NCBI RefSeq assembly: GCF_001591345.1
Contig: NZ_BCUS01000005.1
Coordinates: 37,799 to 101,798, forward strand
Length of the DNA stretch: 64,000 nucleotides
Origin: Variovorax boronicumulans NBRC 103145
GTDB lineage: Bacteria > Pseudomonadota > Gammaproteobacteria > Burkholderiales > Burkholderiaceae_C
Direction of reading: 5' to 3'
The notes below the pieces were generated by a model. The model saw nothing but the letters and a program-made list of their open reading frames with translations. It did not search any database and was not told where the DNA came from. A program made the position numbers and the translations under genes. Below, piece by piece: positions 37,206 to 46,523 of this stretch. Within the stretch, counting starts at the first letter, position 1. Each line of letters starts with the position of its first letter.

Positions 37206-37323
37206 TCTTTCATTTCCTCCATTGAAAAAAACAGCACGGGCAGGCCGCGGTATGGCGGCTTGCCGGAAAAACATCGTGGGGAGGCGCCGCTGCCTGAAGA
37301 CAGCGGTCGGGGCGCGGGATGGG

Positions 37324-37971
37324 TCAGACGGCGGTGGCCGCGCTGCGCCGGTAGAAGGCGAGCGAGCCCGCCAGCGCCAGCAGCATGCCGCCGCAGGCGC
37401 GGTCGATCCAGCGCGTGGCCGACACCGTGAGCAGCCGGATCGCACGGGCGCCGACGAAGGCGTAGGCCAGCATCACCGCCATGTCCAGCCCCGCGAAGAT
37501 CAGCGCAATGATCAGGTACTGCGGCGCCTGCGCGGCAGTCGGGTCGATGAACTGCGGCAGCAGCGCCGAACAGAAGATGTAGCCCTTGGGGTTGGTCACC
37601 GCCACGAGGAACGACTTGAAGAAGATGCGCCGGCTTTCGACCGCCGTGACGGTGGCCGCGGCGTCCGCGCTCGGCAGCTGGAAGCCGCCCTGGGAGCGCA
37701 GCATGCGCAGCCCGAGCCAGGCCAGGTAGACCGCGCCCACCCACTTGAGCATCGAGAACCAGAACTCCGAAGCCGCCAGCAGCGCGCCCAGGCCGAGCGC
37801 CACGGCGCCGACCAGCACGAAGTCGGACAGCACCGCGCCGAGCATGCCCGGCAGCGCCCGTCGCACGCCGTGGCGCGAGCCGTTGCTCAGGGCCAGCAGC
37901 ACCGTGGGGCCGGGCGTGGCGATGGCGGCGAAGGCCACGATGGCGAACAGCAGGGCGGTGGCGAGCGTCAT
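37324..37971 (-). CDS. LysE/RhtB family amino-acid exporter
   Basis: 215 residues with about six membrane segments. The family opening GPTVLLALSNGSRHGVRRAL and the segment FFKSFLVAVTNPKGYIFCSA are typical. Members export basic or branched amino acids or homoserine lactone-like compounds. The substrate is not readable. It lies between argA and the DUF3829 gene on the same strand. Confidence 0.85.
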   Translation of the reverse strand: MTLATALLFAIVAFAAIATPGPTVLLALSNGSRHGVRRALPGMLGAVLSDFVLVGAVALGLGALLAASEFWFSMLKWVGAVYLAWLGLRMLRSQGGFQLPSADAAATVTAVESRRIFFKSFLVAVTNPKGYIFCSALLPQFIDPTAAQAPQYLIIALIFAGLDMAVMLAYAFVGARAIRLLTVSATRWIDRACGGMLLALAGSLAFYRRSAATAV

Positions 37972-38002
37972 CGGGGCGTCTTTCTTCGGATGGGTTTCTT
38001 CT

Positions 38003-39349
38003 TCAGATCTTCTTGACCAGCACCTGGCTCTTGCGGTCCCAGTTGTACTTGCGCTTGCGCGCCTCGGGCAGCCAGTCGGGGTTGACCTGCTGGAAGCCGC
38101 GCTTGAGGAACCAGTGCATCGTGACCGTGGTGAGCACGAAGATGCTTTCCAGGCCCATGGCCTTGGCGCGGTGCTCGATGCGCTTGAGGATGCGTTCGCC
38201 GTCGCCCTGCGACTGCGATTGCGGCGACACCGTGAGCGCGGCCATCTCGGCGGTCTTCGCCTCGGGGTACGGGTACAGCGCCGCGCAGCCGAAGATCACG
38301 CCGTCGTGCTCGATGACCGTGTAGTGGCCCACGTCGCGCTCGATCTCGGTGCGGTCGCGCTTGACCAGCGTGCCGTCGCGCTCGAAGGGCTCGATGAGCT
38401 GCAGGATGCCGCCGATGTCGTCCACCGTGGCTTCGCGCAGGCTCTCGAGCTTTTCGTCGATGACCATGGTGCCGACGCCGTCGTGCACGTAGATCTCGAG
38501 CAGCAGCGAGCCGTCGAGCGCGAACGGCAGGATGTGGTTGCGCTCCACGCCGCCCTTGCAGGCCTTCACGCAGTGCTGCAGGTAGAAGGCGGTGTCGGTC
38601 GGCTTCTGCGCGGGCGGCAGCGAGGCCAGCAGCTTCTCGGCGGCGGCCAGCGGCAGTTCGGTGTCGATCGGGTTGTCCTCGCTCTCGGGCAGCTCGCTGT
38701 CCACGCGGATGCCCGGCACTTCGGTCAGGAAGATCAGCTTGTCGGCCTGGATCGAGATGGCCACGCTGGTCGCCACTTCTTCCATCGTCAGGTTGAAGGC
38801 CTCGCCGGTCGGCGAGAAGCCGAAGGGCGACATCAGCACCATCGCGCCGAAGTCGAGCGTGCGGCGGATGCCGGCCGCGTCCACCTTGCGCACCAGGCCC
38901 GAATGCTTGAAGTCCACCCCGTCGACCACGCCCACGGGGCGCGCGGTGATGAAGTTGCCCGAGATCACGCGCACCGTCGAGCCGGCCATGGGCGTGTTCG
39001 GCAGGCCCTGGCTGAAGGCGGCCTCGATCTCGTAGCGCAGCTGGCCCGCGGCCTCCTGCGCCGAGTCGAGCGCCACGGCGTCGGTGATGCGGATGCCGTG
39101 CGAGTACTTCGCCTCGTGGCCCTTGGCCGCCAGCTGCTCGTTGACCTGCGGGCGAAAGCCATGCACCAGCACGATCTTGACGCCCATGCTCTGGATCAGG
39201 GCCAGGTCCTGCGCGATGTTCTGCAGCTTGCCCGCCGCGATGGCCTCACCCGCGAGCGCGACCACGAAGGTCTTGCCGCGGTGCGTGTGGATGTAGGGCG
39301 CGACCGAGCGGAACCAGGGCACGAAGGTGAAATTGAAGACGGTGGACAT
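38003..39349 (-). CDS. argA: N-acetylglutamate synthase
   Basis: 448 residues: an amino-acid-kinase fold (residues about 1-290, KIVLVHGFRPQVNEQL) fused to a C-terminal GNAT domain (AALTVSPQSQSQGDGERIL, YNWDRKSQVLVKKI). It acetylates glutamate in the first step of arginine synthesis and is normally feedback-inhibited by arginine through the kinase-like domain. The start is the ATG at 39349. The arrangement matches ArgA of gamma- and betaproteobacteria. Confidence 0.94.
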   Translation of the reverse strand: MSTVFNFTFVPWFRSVAPYIHTHRGKTFVVALAGEAIAAGKLQNIAQDLALIQSMGVKIVLVHGFRPQVNEQLAAKGHEAKYSHGIRITDAVALDSAQEAAGQLRYEIEAAFSQGLPNTPMAGSTVRVISGNFITARPVGVVDGVDFKHSGLVRKVDAAGIRRTLDFGAMVLMSPFGFSPTGEAFNLTMEEVATSVAISIQADKLIFLTEVPGIRVDSELPESEDNPIDTELPLAAAEKLLASLPPAQKPTDTAFYLQHCVKACKGGVERNHILPFALDGSLLLEIYVHDGVGTMVIDEKLESLREATVDDIGGILQLIEPFERDGTLVKRDRTEIERDVGHYTVIEHDGVIFGCAALYPYPEAKTAEMAALTVSPQSQSQGDGERILKRIEHRAKAMGLESIFVLTTVTMHWFLKRGFQQVNPDWLPEARKRKYNWDRKSQVLVKKI

Positions 39350-39392
39350 GGGGCGTGATTGTGCATTCTTGGCAAGGTTTTGGTGCAGCGCG

Positions 39393-41423
39393 TCATGCCA
39401 GGGCGCGCAGCAGCCGGCCGGCCCCGGCCGCGGCGGGCGTGCCGCGGGCCTTGAAGGCCTCGAGCTGGTCGGCGTAGGCGTCCAGCGGCTCCACCGCCGC
39501 CTCGGCCGCACCCGCCGGGGCGGCTGGTGCCAGCGGCAGGCCGAGCAGTCCGGCGAGCTCGTCCGGCGCGATCGAACCGTGCGCCATCAGCGCATCGACC
39601 ACCGCCATGAAGGCGGTGGCGTGCGCTTCGAGCAGGCCCAGCGCGCGGGTGTGCTCGCGTGCCAGGATGGCCTCGATCTCGCGGTTGGTGGCGGCCACGT
39701 CGGTGTTGAGGTTGTCGTTCGAATCGGTCGTCACGTCGGTGCGGCTCCAGCGCGTGCCGAAGCCCAGGTGGCGCACATGGCGCGCCGCCGTCGCAGTGGC
39801 CTGCGCCAGGTCGCGCTCGGCGCCGGTGGTGCAGCCCGATTCGCCGAACACCAGCCGCTCGGCCGCGCGGCCGGCCAGGCTCACGCACACGCTGTCCAGC
39901 AGGTTGCGCTTGGACCAGGCCTTGCGCTTCACGTAGCTGTTGTAGCCGCCCTCGAACGAGGCCACGTTGATGCGGATCTCCTGCGGCGCGCGGCCGAAGA
40001 GCAGGGCGTACACCAGGCCGTGGCCGGCTTCGTGCACCGCGAGCAGCGCACGGAAGTCGGCGTTGGCGCGCTGCTTGAGCCGGTTCAGCTCCAGCGCCAC
40101 CGGAAACTCGCGCCGCGCCAGCCGGAAGCGCGCGACCAGGCGCGGGCCGCCGGGCGTGACCTCGCCGGGGTCGAGCATCAGCCACACGGGCTCGCTGCCG
40201 TGCGCGCCCTGTTCGAGCGCCCACAGCGCGGCATTGACCAGCGTCGCGCTCAGGATTGCGTGGATCGACGAGAACAGCGGCCGCGTGCCCTGCGCCGGGA
40301 ACACGGCGTTGGCGTAGATCTGCTCGTACACGCTCGCGTCGAGCACGAAGCGCACGCCCGAGCTTTCCTGGATCTCGCCCACGTAGCGGTCGCAGATCGA
40401 CAGGATCAGGCGCACGTAGGTGGCGCGGCTGAACGAGGGGTAGATCACGTGGTTGTTGCCCAGCCGCGCGACCTGCTCGGGCTTGAAGCGTTCGGCCAGC
40501 GCCTTCTTCACGTCGATGAGCGAGAGCTTCTTCGTCAGCGCGTGGAAGATGTCGGCGTCGGTGTCGCAGTCTTCCACCCGCTTGGCGGTCTCGGCGTACA
40601 TCTCGTCGAGGTTGCCCGAGACGAAGACCAGCAGCTTGGAGTAGTCGGTTTCCCAGTTGTCCTGCGAGGCGCGGAAGGCGCGCAGCCGCGCCTGGATCTC
40701 GTCGGGCTTCCAGGTCATGACGTCGAGCAGCGACTCGCGCAGCTTCAGGCAGCGCTTGAACTCCTGCGCTTCCCAGGGCGAGAGCTGCAGGCGGCGCTTG
40801 CGCTTGGTCTTGCCAGCCTTGGCGCCGTCGTCCTCTTCGTCTTCATCGTCGTCATCGTCGTCATCGGTGCGGCGGTCCTGGTCGTACTCGGCCCAGGCCA
40901 GCGACGACTCGATCTCGCTGAGCACCGACAGCGACGGCGGCAGGCGGCCGTCCGAAAGCAGCGCCCACACGTCCTGGTAGCGCTCCACGCGCGCTTCCTT
41001 GCCGCTGGCGTCCACGGTGCGAAAGCGCTGGAACTCGTCGAGCACGAGGATGCCGGGCGCGCCCTCGGCGATGCCCGACTCGGCCAGCATGGCCGAGATC
41101 GAGCCGGCGGTGCGGTGGCCCGAACCGTGGCTGAAGCCGTCCATCTGCACTTCGATGAAGCGGTCGTAAAAGCCCAGGTGCTGCGCCAGGCGCCGCACGA
41201 GCTGCGTCTTGCCGGTGCCGGTCAGGCCCCACAGGCAGATGACGACCGGGCGGTTGATGAGCTGCGGCAGCACGTACCAGGCGCGCAGCGAATCGATCAC
41301 ACGATCGATGATCTCGTCGATGCCGAACAGCTCGGCCTTCAGCGAATGGGCAATGGCCTGCAGGTGGCGCGTGCGCTCGGCCAGCGTAGCGTGCAGGTCA
41401 CGGGAAATGTCTGGATGCGACAT
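39393..41423 (-). CDS. AAA+ ATPase fused to FtsH-like M41 zinc metalloprotease, no membrane segment
   Basis: 676 residues. Residues about 30-330 are a AAA+ module with Walker A GLTGTGKT (66-73) and Walker B ILVLDE (125-130), interrupted by an acidic run (187-199, mainly Asp/Glu) and a basic run (202-211). The C-terminal half is an M41 peptidase: HEAGH at 464-468 and the third zinc ligand Asp538 in TTGAERDLAQAT, spaced as in FtsH. No signal or membrane helix is visible, so it should be cytosolic, unlike FtsH. The AAA part looks more like ClpX/ClpB-type than FtsH-type. This is a chimeric ATP-dependent protease of unknown substrate, encoded next to argA and divergent from hrpA. Confidence 0.85.
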   Translation of the reverse strand: MSHPDISRDLHATLAERTRHLQAIAHSLKAELFGIDEIIDRVIDSLRAWYVLPQLINRPVVICLWGLTGTGKTQLVRRLAQHLGFYDRFIEVQMDGFSHGSGHRTAGSISAMLAESGIAEGAPGILVLDEFQRFRTVDASGKEARVERYQDVWALLSDGRLPPSLSVLSEIESSLAWAEYDQDRRTDDDDDDDEDEEDDGAKAGKTKRKRRLQLSPWEAQEFKRCLKLRESLLDVMTWKPDEIQARLRAFRASQDNWETDYSKLLVFVSGNLDEMYAETAKRVEDCDTDADIFHALTKKLSLIDVKKALAERFKPEQVARLGNNHVIYPSFSRATYVRLILSICDRYVGEIQESSGVRFVLDASVYEQIYANAVFPAQGTRPLFSSIHAILSATLVNAALWALEQGAHGSEPVWLMLDPGEVTPGGPRLVARFRLARREFPVALELNRLKQRANADFRALLAVHEAGHGLVYALLFGRAPQEIRINVASFEGGYNSYVKRKAWSKRNLLDSVCVSLAGRAAERLVFGESGCTTGAERDLAQATATAARHVRHLGFGTRWSRTDVTTDSNDNLNTDVAATNREIEAILAREHTRALGLLEAHATAFMAVVDALMAHGSIAPDELAGLLGLPLAPAAPAGAAEAAVEPLDAYADQLEAFKARGTPAAAGAGRLLRALA

Positions 41424-41877
41424 GAGGTTCTTTTTTTCTTCGAATGATTCGGGACACGGAAACAGGAATGCGGCCGCTTCTCCACGCGAGATGCGGGGAG
41501 GGCGGTGGTGCAGGCGCTGTGCGGGTCAGGCTGGCGCGCTTCGACCGAAGTGAAGCGCGAGCGGTGGGCGTTCAGTTCCGCAAAGGAAGCTGAAGCCGGC
41601 GCGCGGGCTTCGTCAGGCCGGGCGGGTCGCCTTGACCCCGCCGCGTGCAAGGACGCGGCTTGCGCAGCGGATGCGCATCGAAAGGGGGGCAAGGAAGGAG
41701 GTCATGGCCGCGATCGTAGCGGCGGCATGCGGTAGAGTAAAGAGTCTTTACGAAATTTTCTGCGCCACCCGCTCCATGCGGCCTCGCTGTGGATGCCATG
41801 CAACAGCGCCGGGGCCCCGCGATAATTGGCGGTTTGCCCGCCTGCCGCTGCGCGCAACGACCGACGACTGCCTTGCC
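41424..41877. other. 454-base divergent spacer between the AAA+/M41 protease gene and hrpA
   Basis: No convincing gene. It holds a hairpin (CGCGCTTC/GAAGCGCG, 41535-41559), a perfect interrupted palindrome at 41737-41751 in a short AT-rich zone, and GATAAT at 41821-41826 that could be the -10 box for hrpA. Short open frames on both strands have arginine/alanine-rich composition typical of noncoding GC-rich DNA. Confidence 0.55.
41737..41751. promoter_or_regulatory. 15-base palindrome GTAAAGA-G-TCTTTAC, possible operator
   Basis: Perfect 7-base arms around one central base, in an AT-rich patch within a very GC-rich spacer between the divergent protease and hrpA genes. It could bind a dimeric regulator or nest in a promoter. 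No regulator is identified. Confidence 0.5.
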
Positions 41878-44800
41878 TTGACGACCCTCACACCTCCCGC
41901 CCCCCTGCGCATCGAGTTTCCCGAATCGCTCCCGGTCTCCGGCCGGCGCGAGGAGATCATGGCCGCCATTGCGGCGCACCAGGTCGTGATCGTCTGCGGC
42001 GAAACGGGCTCGGGCAAGACCACGCAGCTGCCGAAGATCGCGCTGGCGCTCGGGCGCGGCAAGCTCAACGCCGAGCCAGGCAAGGGCCGCCTCATCGGCC
42101 ACACGCAGCCGCGACGCATTGCCGCGAGTTCGGTCGCCAAGCGCATCGCCGAAGAGCTGAAGACGCCACTGGGCGACGTGGTCGGCTTCAAGGTGCGTTT
42201 TCAGGACCGCCTGAGCCGCGACGCCTCGGTCAAGCTGATGACCGACGGCATCCTGCTGGCCGAGACGCAGACCGATCCGCTGCTCAAGGCCTACGACACG
42301 CTCATCATCGACGAGGCCCACGAGCGCTCGCTGAACATCGACTTCCTCTTGGGCTACCTGCGCGAGATTCTTCCGCGCCGGCCCGACCTGAAGGTGATCG
42401 TCACCTCGGCCACGATCGATGCCGACCGCTTCGCGCAGCACTTCGCTTCGGCCAAAGGGCCGGCGCCGACAATCATGGTGTCGGGCCGCACCTTCCCGGT
42501 CGAGCAGCGCTACCGCCCGTTCGAGGAGTCGCGCGAGCACGACCTGAACGACGCCATTGCCGACGCGGTCGACGAACTCTGGCGCGACCCGCACAACGCA
42601 GGCGACATCCTGATCTTCCTGCCCGGCGAACGCGAAATCCGCGAGGCGGCCGACCACCTGCGCCGCCACGTCAGCCACCAGCCGCTGTTCCGCAACGCCG
42701 AGGTGCTGCCGCTGTTCGCCCGGCTCTCGGGCCCCGAGCAGGACCGCATCTTCGAAAGCCACAGCGGCCGGCGCATCGTGCTGGCCACCAACGTGGCCGA
42801 GACCTCGCTCACCGTGCCGGGCATCCGCTACGTGATCGACACCGGCACGGCGCGCGTCAAGCGCTACAGCTTCCGCAGCAAGGTCGAGCAGCTGTTGGTC
42901 GAGCCGATCAGCCAGGCCGCGGCCAACCAGCGGGCAGGCCGATGCGGTCGCGTGGCGAACGGCATCTGCATCCGCCTGTACGACGAGAAAGACTTTGCGG
43001 GCCGCCCGCGCTTCACCGATCCGGAAATCTTGCGGTCGTCGCTCGCGGGCGTGATCCTGCGCATGAAGTCGCTGCGGCTGGGCGATGTGGCGCGCTTTCC
43101 GTTCCTGGAGGCGCCGTCGCCGCGCGCGATTGCCGACGGCTACCAGCTGCTGAACGAACTCGGCGCGGTCGACGACGCCAACGAGCTCACCGCCACTGGC
43201 GCCGAGCTGGCCAAGCTGCCGCTCGATCCGCGCGTGGGCCGCATGATTCTCGAAGCCCGCACGCGCGGTGCGCTCGAAGAAGTGCTCGTCATCGCCTCGG
43301 CGCTCAGCGTGCAGGACGTGCGCGACCGGCCGATGGACGCGCAGCAGCAAGCCGATCAGGCGCACTCGAAGTTCGACGACGAAAAGAGCGAGTTCAGCGG
43401 CTACCTGCGGCTGTGGAAGTGGATCGCCGACGCGCGCGGCGGCCATGGCGACACGCACAAACTCAGCAACCGCCAGTACGAGCAGTTGCTGCGCCAGAAC
43501 TTCATCAACATCCGCCGCGTGCGCGAATGGCGCGACATCCATTCGCAGCTGCTCACGGTGGTCACCGAGCACAAGTGGCGCATCAACGCCACGCCGGCCG
43601 GCTATGAGCCGCTGCACCTGTCGATGCTCGCGGGCCTGCTGGGCAACGTGGGCTGGAAGCTCGAAGACGACGAGGCCTACCTCGGCGCGCGCGGCATCAA
43701 GTTCTACAAGCACCCCGGCGCGCACCTGAAGAAGAAGCCGGGGCGCTGGATCGTCGCGGCCGAACTGGTCGAGACCACGCGCCTGTTCGGGCGCGGCATC
43801 GCCAACATCGAGCCGCAGTGGCTCGAACAGGTGGCGGAGCATCTGCTGAAGAAGCAGCTGCTCGATCCGCACTGGGAGAAGAAGGGCGCGCAGGTCTCGG
43901 CGCTGGAGCGCGCGACGCTGTACGGCCTCGTGGTCTACAGCGGGCGGCGCGTCGATTTCACCAAGGTCGATCCGGTCTCGGCGCGCGAGATCTTCATCCG
44001 CGAAGCGCTGGTCGGCGGGCAATGGGAAAGCAAGTTTCCGTTCCTCACGGCCAACCGCAAGCTGGTGCGCGAGGTCGAGGGCCTGGAGCACAAGGCGCGC
44101 CGGCAGGACGTGCTGGTCGACGACGAACTGATCTTCGCCTTCTACGACGCGCAGCTGCCGGCCGACGTGGCCAGCGGCATCACCTTCGAGAACTGGTACC
44201 GCCATGCCTCGAAAGACCAGCCGCGCCTGCTGTACCTCACGCGCGACGAGCTCATGCGCCACCAGGCGGCCGGCATCACGACGCAGTCGTTCCCGCCCAC
44301 GCTGCGCCTGGGCGGTGTCGATTGCGCCGCGAGCTACCTGCATGAACCGGGCGACGCGAAGGACGGCCTCACGGTCAGCGTGCCGCTGTTCGTGCTCAAC
44401 CAGGTGAATGAAGAGCGCTGCGAGTGGCTGGTGACCGGCATGCTCAAGGACAAGATCCAGGCGCTGCTCAAGAGCCTGCCGCAGCGCCCGCGCTCGCGGC
44501 TGGTGCCGCTGCCCGAGTCGGCCACCAAGCTGGCCGAGGAGCTGTCGGCGCCCGAACTGTTCGGCACCGGTTCGCTCACCGACGTGCTGCTCAAGCGCGT
44601 GCGCGACCTCACGAGCATCGACGTGAAGCGCGCCGACTTCAAGCTCGACATGCTCGCGCCGCACCTGTTCATGAACCTGCGCATCGTCGACGAGCACGGC
44701 CGCCAGCTGGGCATGGGCCGCAACCTCGGCGCGCTGAAGGCGGAGCTGGGCGCGCAGGCGCGCGGTGCGTTCCAGGCGCTCGCAGGGCTCAACGTGAAGG

Positions 44801-45741
44801 CGTCGCCGGCCCCCAAGGCCGCGCCTGCGAACGGGGCCCAGGCGCCGGCGAAGAACGCCGCGCCCGAGAAGGCGGCACCCACGCTGCCCGCCGGCCAGCG
44901 CTACACGAGCTGGACCTTCGGCGAGCTGCCCGAGCTGATGGAAGTGCGGCGCGGTTCGCAATCGCTCATCGGCTTCCCGGCGCTGCGCGACGAAGGCGAT
45001 GCCGTGACCATCGAGGTGTTCGACGAGCCCGCCGTGGCGGCCGCGAAGCACCGCGCCGGCCTGCGTCGCCTGTTCGCGCTGCAGCTGAAGGACGCGCTCA
45101 AGTACCTCGAGAAGAACATCCCCGACCTGCAGAAGATGTCGGTCGCCTACATGCCGCTGGGCACCTCGGAAGAACTGCGCACGCAGATCATCGACGTGGC
45201 GATCGACCGCGCCTTCCTGCAGGAGCCGCTGCCGACCGACGAGTTCGCCTTCAAGAAGCGGCTCGAAGAAGGGCGCGGGCGGCTCACGCTGATCGCCAAC
45301 GAGGTGGCGCGGCTCGCAGGCGTCATTCTCTCGGAGTACGCGGCGGCGGCGCGCAAGATCAAGGACACGAAGGTCCAGCCCGACGCGGTGCAGGACGCGG
45401 CGCAGCAGCTGCAGAAGCTCGTGGGCAAGCGCTTCATCGCCGACGCGCCGTGGACGCAGCTGCAGCACTTCGCGCGCTACCTCAAGGCCATCGTGCTGCG
45501 CCTGGACAAGCTGCGCGCCGACCCCGCGCGCGACACGGCCAAGCTGGCCGAGCTGAAGCCGCAGGAGCAGCGCTACTGGCGCCTCGTGGCCGAGCGCAAG
45601 GGCGTGGTGGACGAGCGCATGCTCGAATTCCGCTGGCTGCTCGAGGAGCTGCGCGTGAGCTTCTTCGCGCAGGAGCTGCGCACGCCGCAACCGGTGAGCG
45701 TGAAGCGGCTCGACAAGGCCTGGGCGCAGCTTCAGGCGTAA
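41878..45741 (+). CDS. hrpA: ATP-dependent RNA helicase HrpA
   Basis: About 1287 residues from a TTG start at 41878, giving the length of E. coli HrpA. DEAH-box motifs are in order: VCGETGSGKTTQLP (I), IIDEAHERS (II), TSATID (III) and NQRAGRCGRV (VI), followed by the HA2, OB and large C-terminal HrpA-specific regions. An Ala/Lys/Pro-rich linker sits near residue 980. HrpA unwinds mRNA and rescues collided ribosomes in bacteria. An ATG 102 bases upstream is an alternative start, but GATAAT at 41821 looks like a promoter and favours the later one. Confidence 0.95.
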   Translation: MTTLTPPAPLRIEFPESLPVSGRREEIMAAIAAHQVVIVCGETGSGKTTQLPKIALALGRGKLNAEPGKGRLIGHTQPRRIAASSVAKRIAEELKTPLGDVVGFKVRFQDRLSRDASVKLMTDGILLAETQTDPLLKAYDTLIIDEAHERSLNIDFLLGYLREILPRRPDLKVIVTSATIDADRFAQHFASAKGPAPTIMVSGRTFPVEQRYRPFEESREHDLNDAIADAVDELWRDPHNAGDILIFLPGEREIREAADHLRRHVSHQPLFRNAEVLPLFARLSGPEQDRIFESHSGRRIVLATNVAETSLTVPGIRYVIDTGTARVKRYSFRSKVEQLLVEPISQAAANQRAGRCGRVANGICIRLYDEKDFAGRPRFTDPEILRSSLAGVILRMKSLRLGDVARFPFLEAPSPRAIADGYQLLNELGAVDDANELTATGAELAKLPLDPRVGRMILEARTRGALEEVLVIASALSVQDVRDRPMDAQQQADQAHSKFDDEKSEFSGYLRLWKWIADARGGHGDTHKLSNRQYEQLLRQNFINIRRVREWRDIHSQLLTVVTEHKWRINATPAGYEPLHLSMLAGLLGNVGWKLEDDEAYLGARGIKFYKHPGAHLKKKPGRWIVAAELVETTRLFGRGIANIEPQWLEQVAEHLLKKQLLDPHWEKKGAQVSALERATLYGLVVYSGRRVDFTKVDPVSAREIFIREALVGGQWESKFPFLTANRKLVREVEGLEHKARRQDVLVDDELIFAFYDAQLPADVASGITFENWYRHASKDQPRLLYLTRDELMRHQAAGITTQSFPPTLRLGGVDCAASYLHEPGDAKDGLTVSVPLFVLNQVNEERCEWLVTGMLKDKIQALLKSLPQRPRSRLVPLPESATKLAEELSAPELFGTGSLTDVLLKRVRDLTSIDVKRADFKLDMLAPHLFMNLRIVDEHGRQLGMGRNLGALKAELGAQARGAFQALAGLNVKASPAPKAAPANGAQAPAKNAAPEKAAPTLPAGQRYTSWTFGELPELMEVRRGSQSLIGFPALRDEGDAVTIEVFDEPAVAAAKHRAGLRRLFALQLKDALKYLEKNIPDLQKMSVAYMPLGTSEELRTQIIDVAIDRAFLQEPLPTDEFAFKKRLEEGRGRLTLIANEVARLAGVILSEYAAAARKIKDTKVQPDAVQDAAQQLQKLVGKRFIADAPWTQLQHFARYLKAIVLRLDKLRADPARDTAKLAELKPQEQRYWRLVAERKGVVDERMLEFRWLLEELRVSFFAQELRTPQPVSVKRLDKAWAQLQA

Positions 45742-45770
45742 AAAAAGCCCGCGGCGACGCGGGCTTTTTT
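45741..45770. terminator. Bidirectional intrinsic terminator after hrpA
   Basis: A stem of GCCCGCG/CGCGGGC with loop GCGA is flanked by six A and six T. It directly follows the hrpA stop and lies 17 bases from the end of the convergent DUF3309 gene, serving both. Confidence 0.92.
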
Positions 45771-45786
45771 CATGATGGCGCGGGCG

Positions 45787-45945
45787 CTATATGCGGCCCA
45801 TGAGCACGAGGATCACCAGGACCAGCACCACGAGCCCGAGGCCGCCGCTGGGTCCGTAGCCCCAGGACCGGCTGTAACCCCAGCTCGGCAGCGCGCCGAT
45901 CAGCAGCAGGATCAGGACGATCAGCAGAATGAACGAGAGGGACAT
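45787..45945 (-). CDS. DUF3309 small membrane protein
   Basis: 52 residues: two very hydrophobic helices (SFILLIVLILLLIGALPSW and LGLVVLVLVILVLMG) joined by a Gly/Trp/Tyr/Ser-rich loop with GYSRSWGYGPSGG. This is the pattern of the DUF3309 family, whose function is unknown. A strong ribosome-binding site (CAGGAGAA) precedes the ATG at 45945. Confidence 0.85.
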   Translation of the reverse strand: MSLSFILLIVLILLLIGALPSWGYSRSWGYGPSGGLGLVVLVLVILVLMGRI

Positions 45946-46044
45946 GTTTTTTCTCCTGGGACGTTGTTGTCACGAGCCTCCATGCTCGTCGTCCTGGGGC
46001 GCCGCGAGCGCCGGAGAGCCGCCCCTGACGCGGTCAGGGCTGTC

Positions 46045-46512
46045 CTACCGCGGGCGTCGGCGCTTTACCGGTGCGCCTGCCAGCAGGAAGTGCATGGCCA
46101 CGCCCACCGCCAGGAAGATGGCGCCCAGACCGCCGACGATGGCGGCGCCGCCCCACAGGTCGAAGAAGCCGTCGAGCCGGGCGTCCTGCGGGTTCGCGGG
46201 GTTGAAGAACACGCCCACGACTTCGCCCTTGTCGTAGGCCGGCGGGTTGCTGCTGCTCGACGGCGAGAACTCGACGATCGCGCCCGAGGGCAGGGTGAAG
46301 CGCACCAGCGGGCGCCACGTCGGCGAATTGCTGCGGCTCGAACTTCCCGCGGACTGCAGCGCGATCACCTCGCCCTGCGCCTTGCCGGCCGATGCGATGA
46401 ATTTCGTGGTGTTCTGGTAGAGCAGCCAGCCGCCGACGAGCATGAGCGCGCCGACGAGCATGAGCGCGCCGACGAGCGTGAAGATGCGCGTGATGAGGCG
46501 GGTGGGGTTCAT
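46045..46512 (-). CDS. DUF3592-like membrane protein
   Basis: 155 residues with an N-terminal and a C-terminal membrane helix flanking a soluble domain (AQGEVIALQSAG, VRFTLPSGAIVEFSPSSSSN, VVGVFFNPANPQDARL), the usual DUF3592 plan. The first helix contains a six-residue tandem duplication (ALMLVG twice), encoded by an 18-base direct repeat. Function is unknown. It is followed by a terminal basic tail KRRRPR. Confidence 0.8.
   Translation of the reverse strand: MNPTRLITRIFTLVGALMLVGALMLVGGWLLYQNTTKFIASAGKAQGEVIALQSAGSSSRSNSPTWRPLVRFTLPSGAIVEFSPSSSSNPPAYDKGEVVGVFFNPANPQDARLDGFFDLWGGAAIVGGLGAIFLAVGVAMHFLLAGAPVKRRRPR
46431..46480 (-). repeat. 18-base tandem repeat inside the DUF3592-like gene
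   Basis: Two exact copies of CGCCGACGAGCATGAGCG (46431-46448 and 46449-46466) and a partial third up to 46480. The unit is a multiple of three, so copy changes add or remove six hydrophobic residues without shifting frame. Confidence 0.85.
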
Positions 46513-46523
46513 TCGGGCGGCTT

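Noticed and set aside
41572..45690. 1372-codon open frame on the minus strand opposite hrpA
   Set aside because: It mirrors hrpA in GC-rich DNA, is rich in Arg/Ala/Gln/His with no domain-like pattern, and hrpA itself is clearly the real gene.
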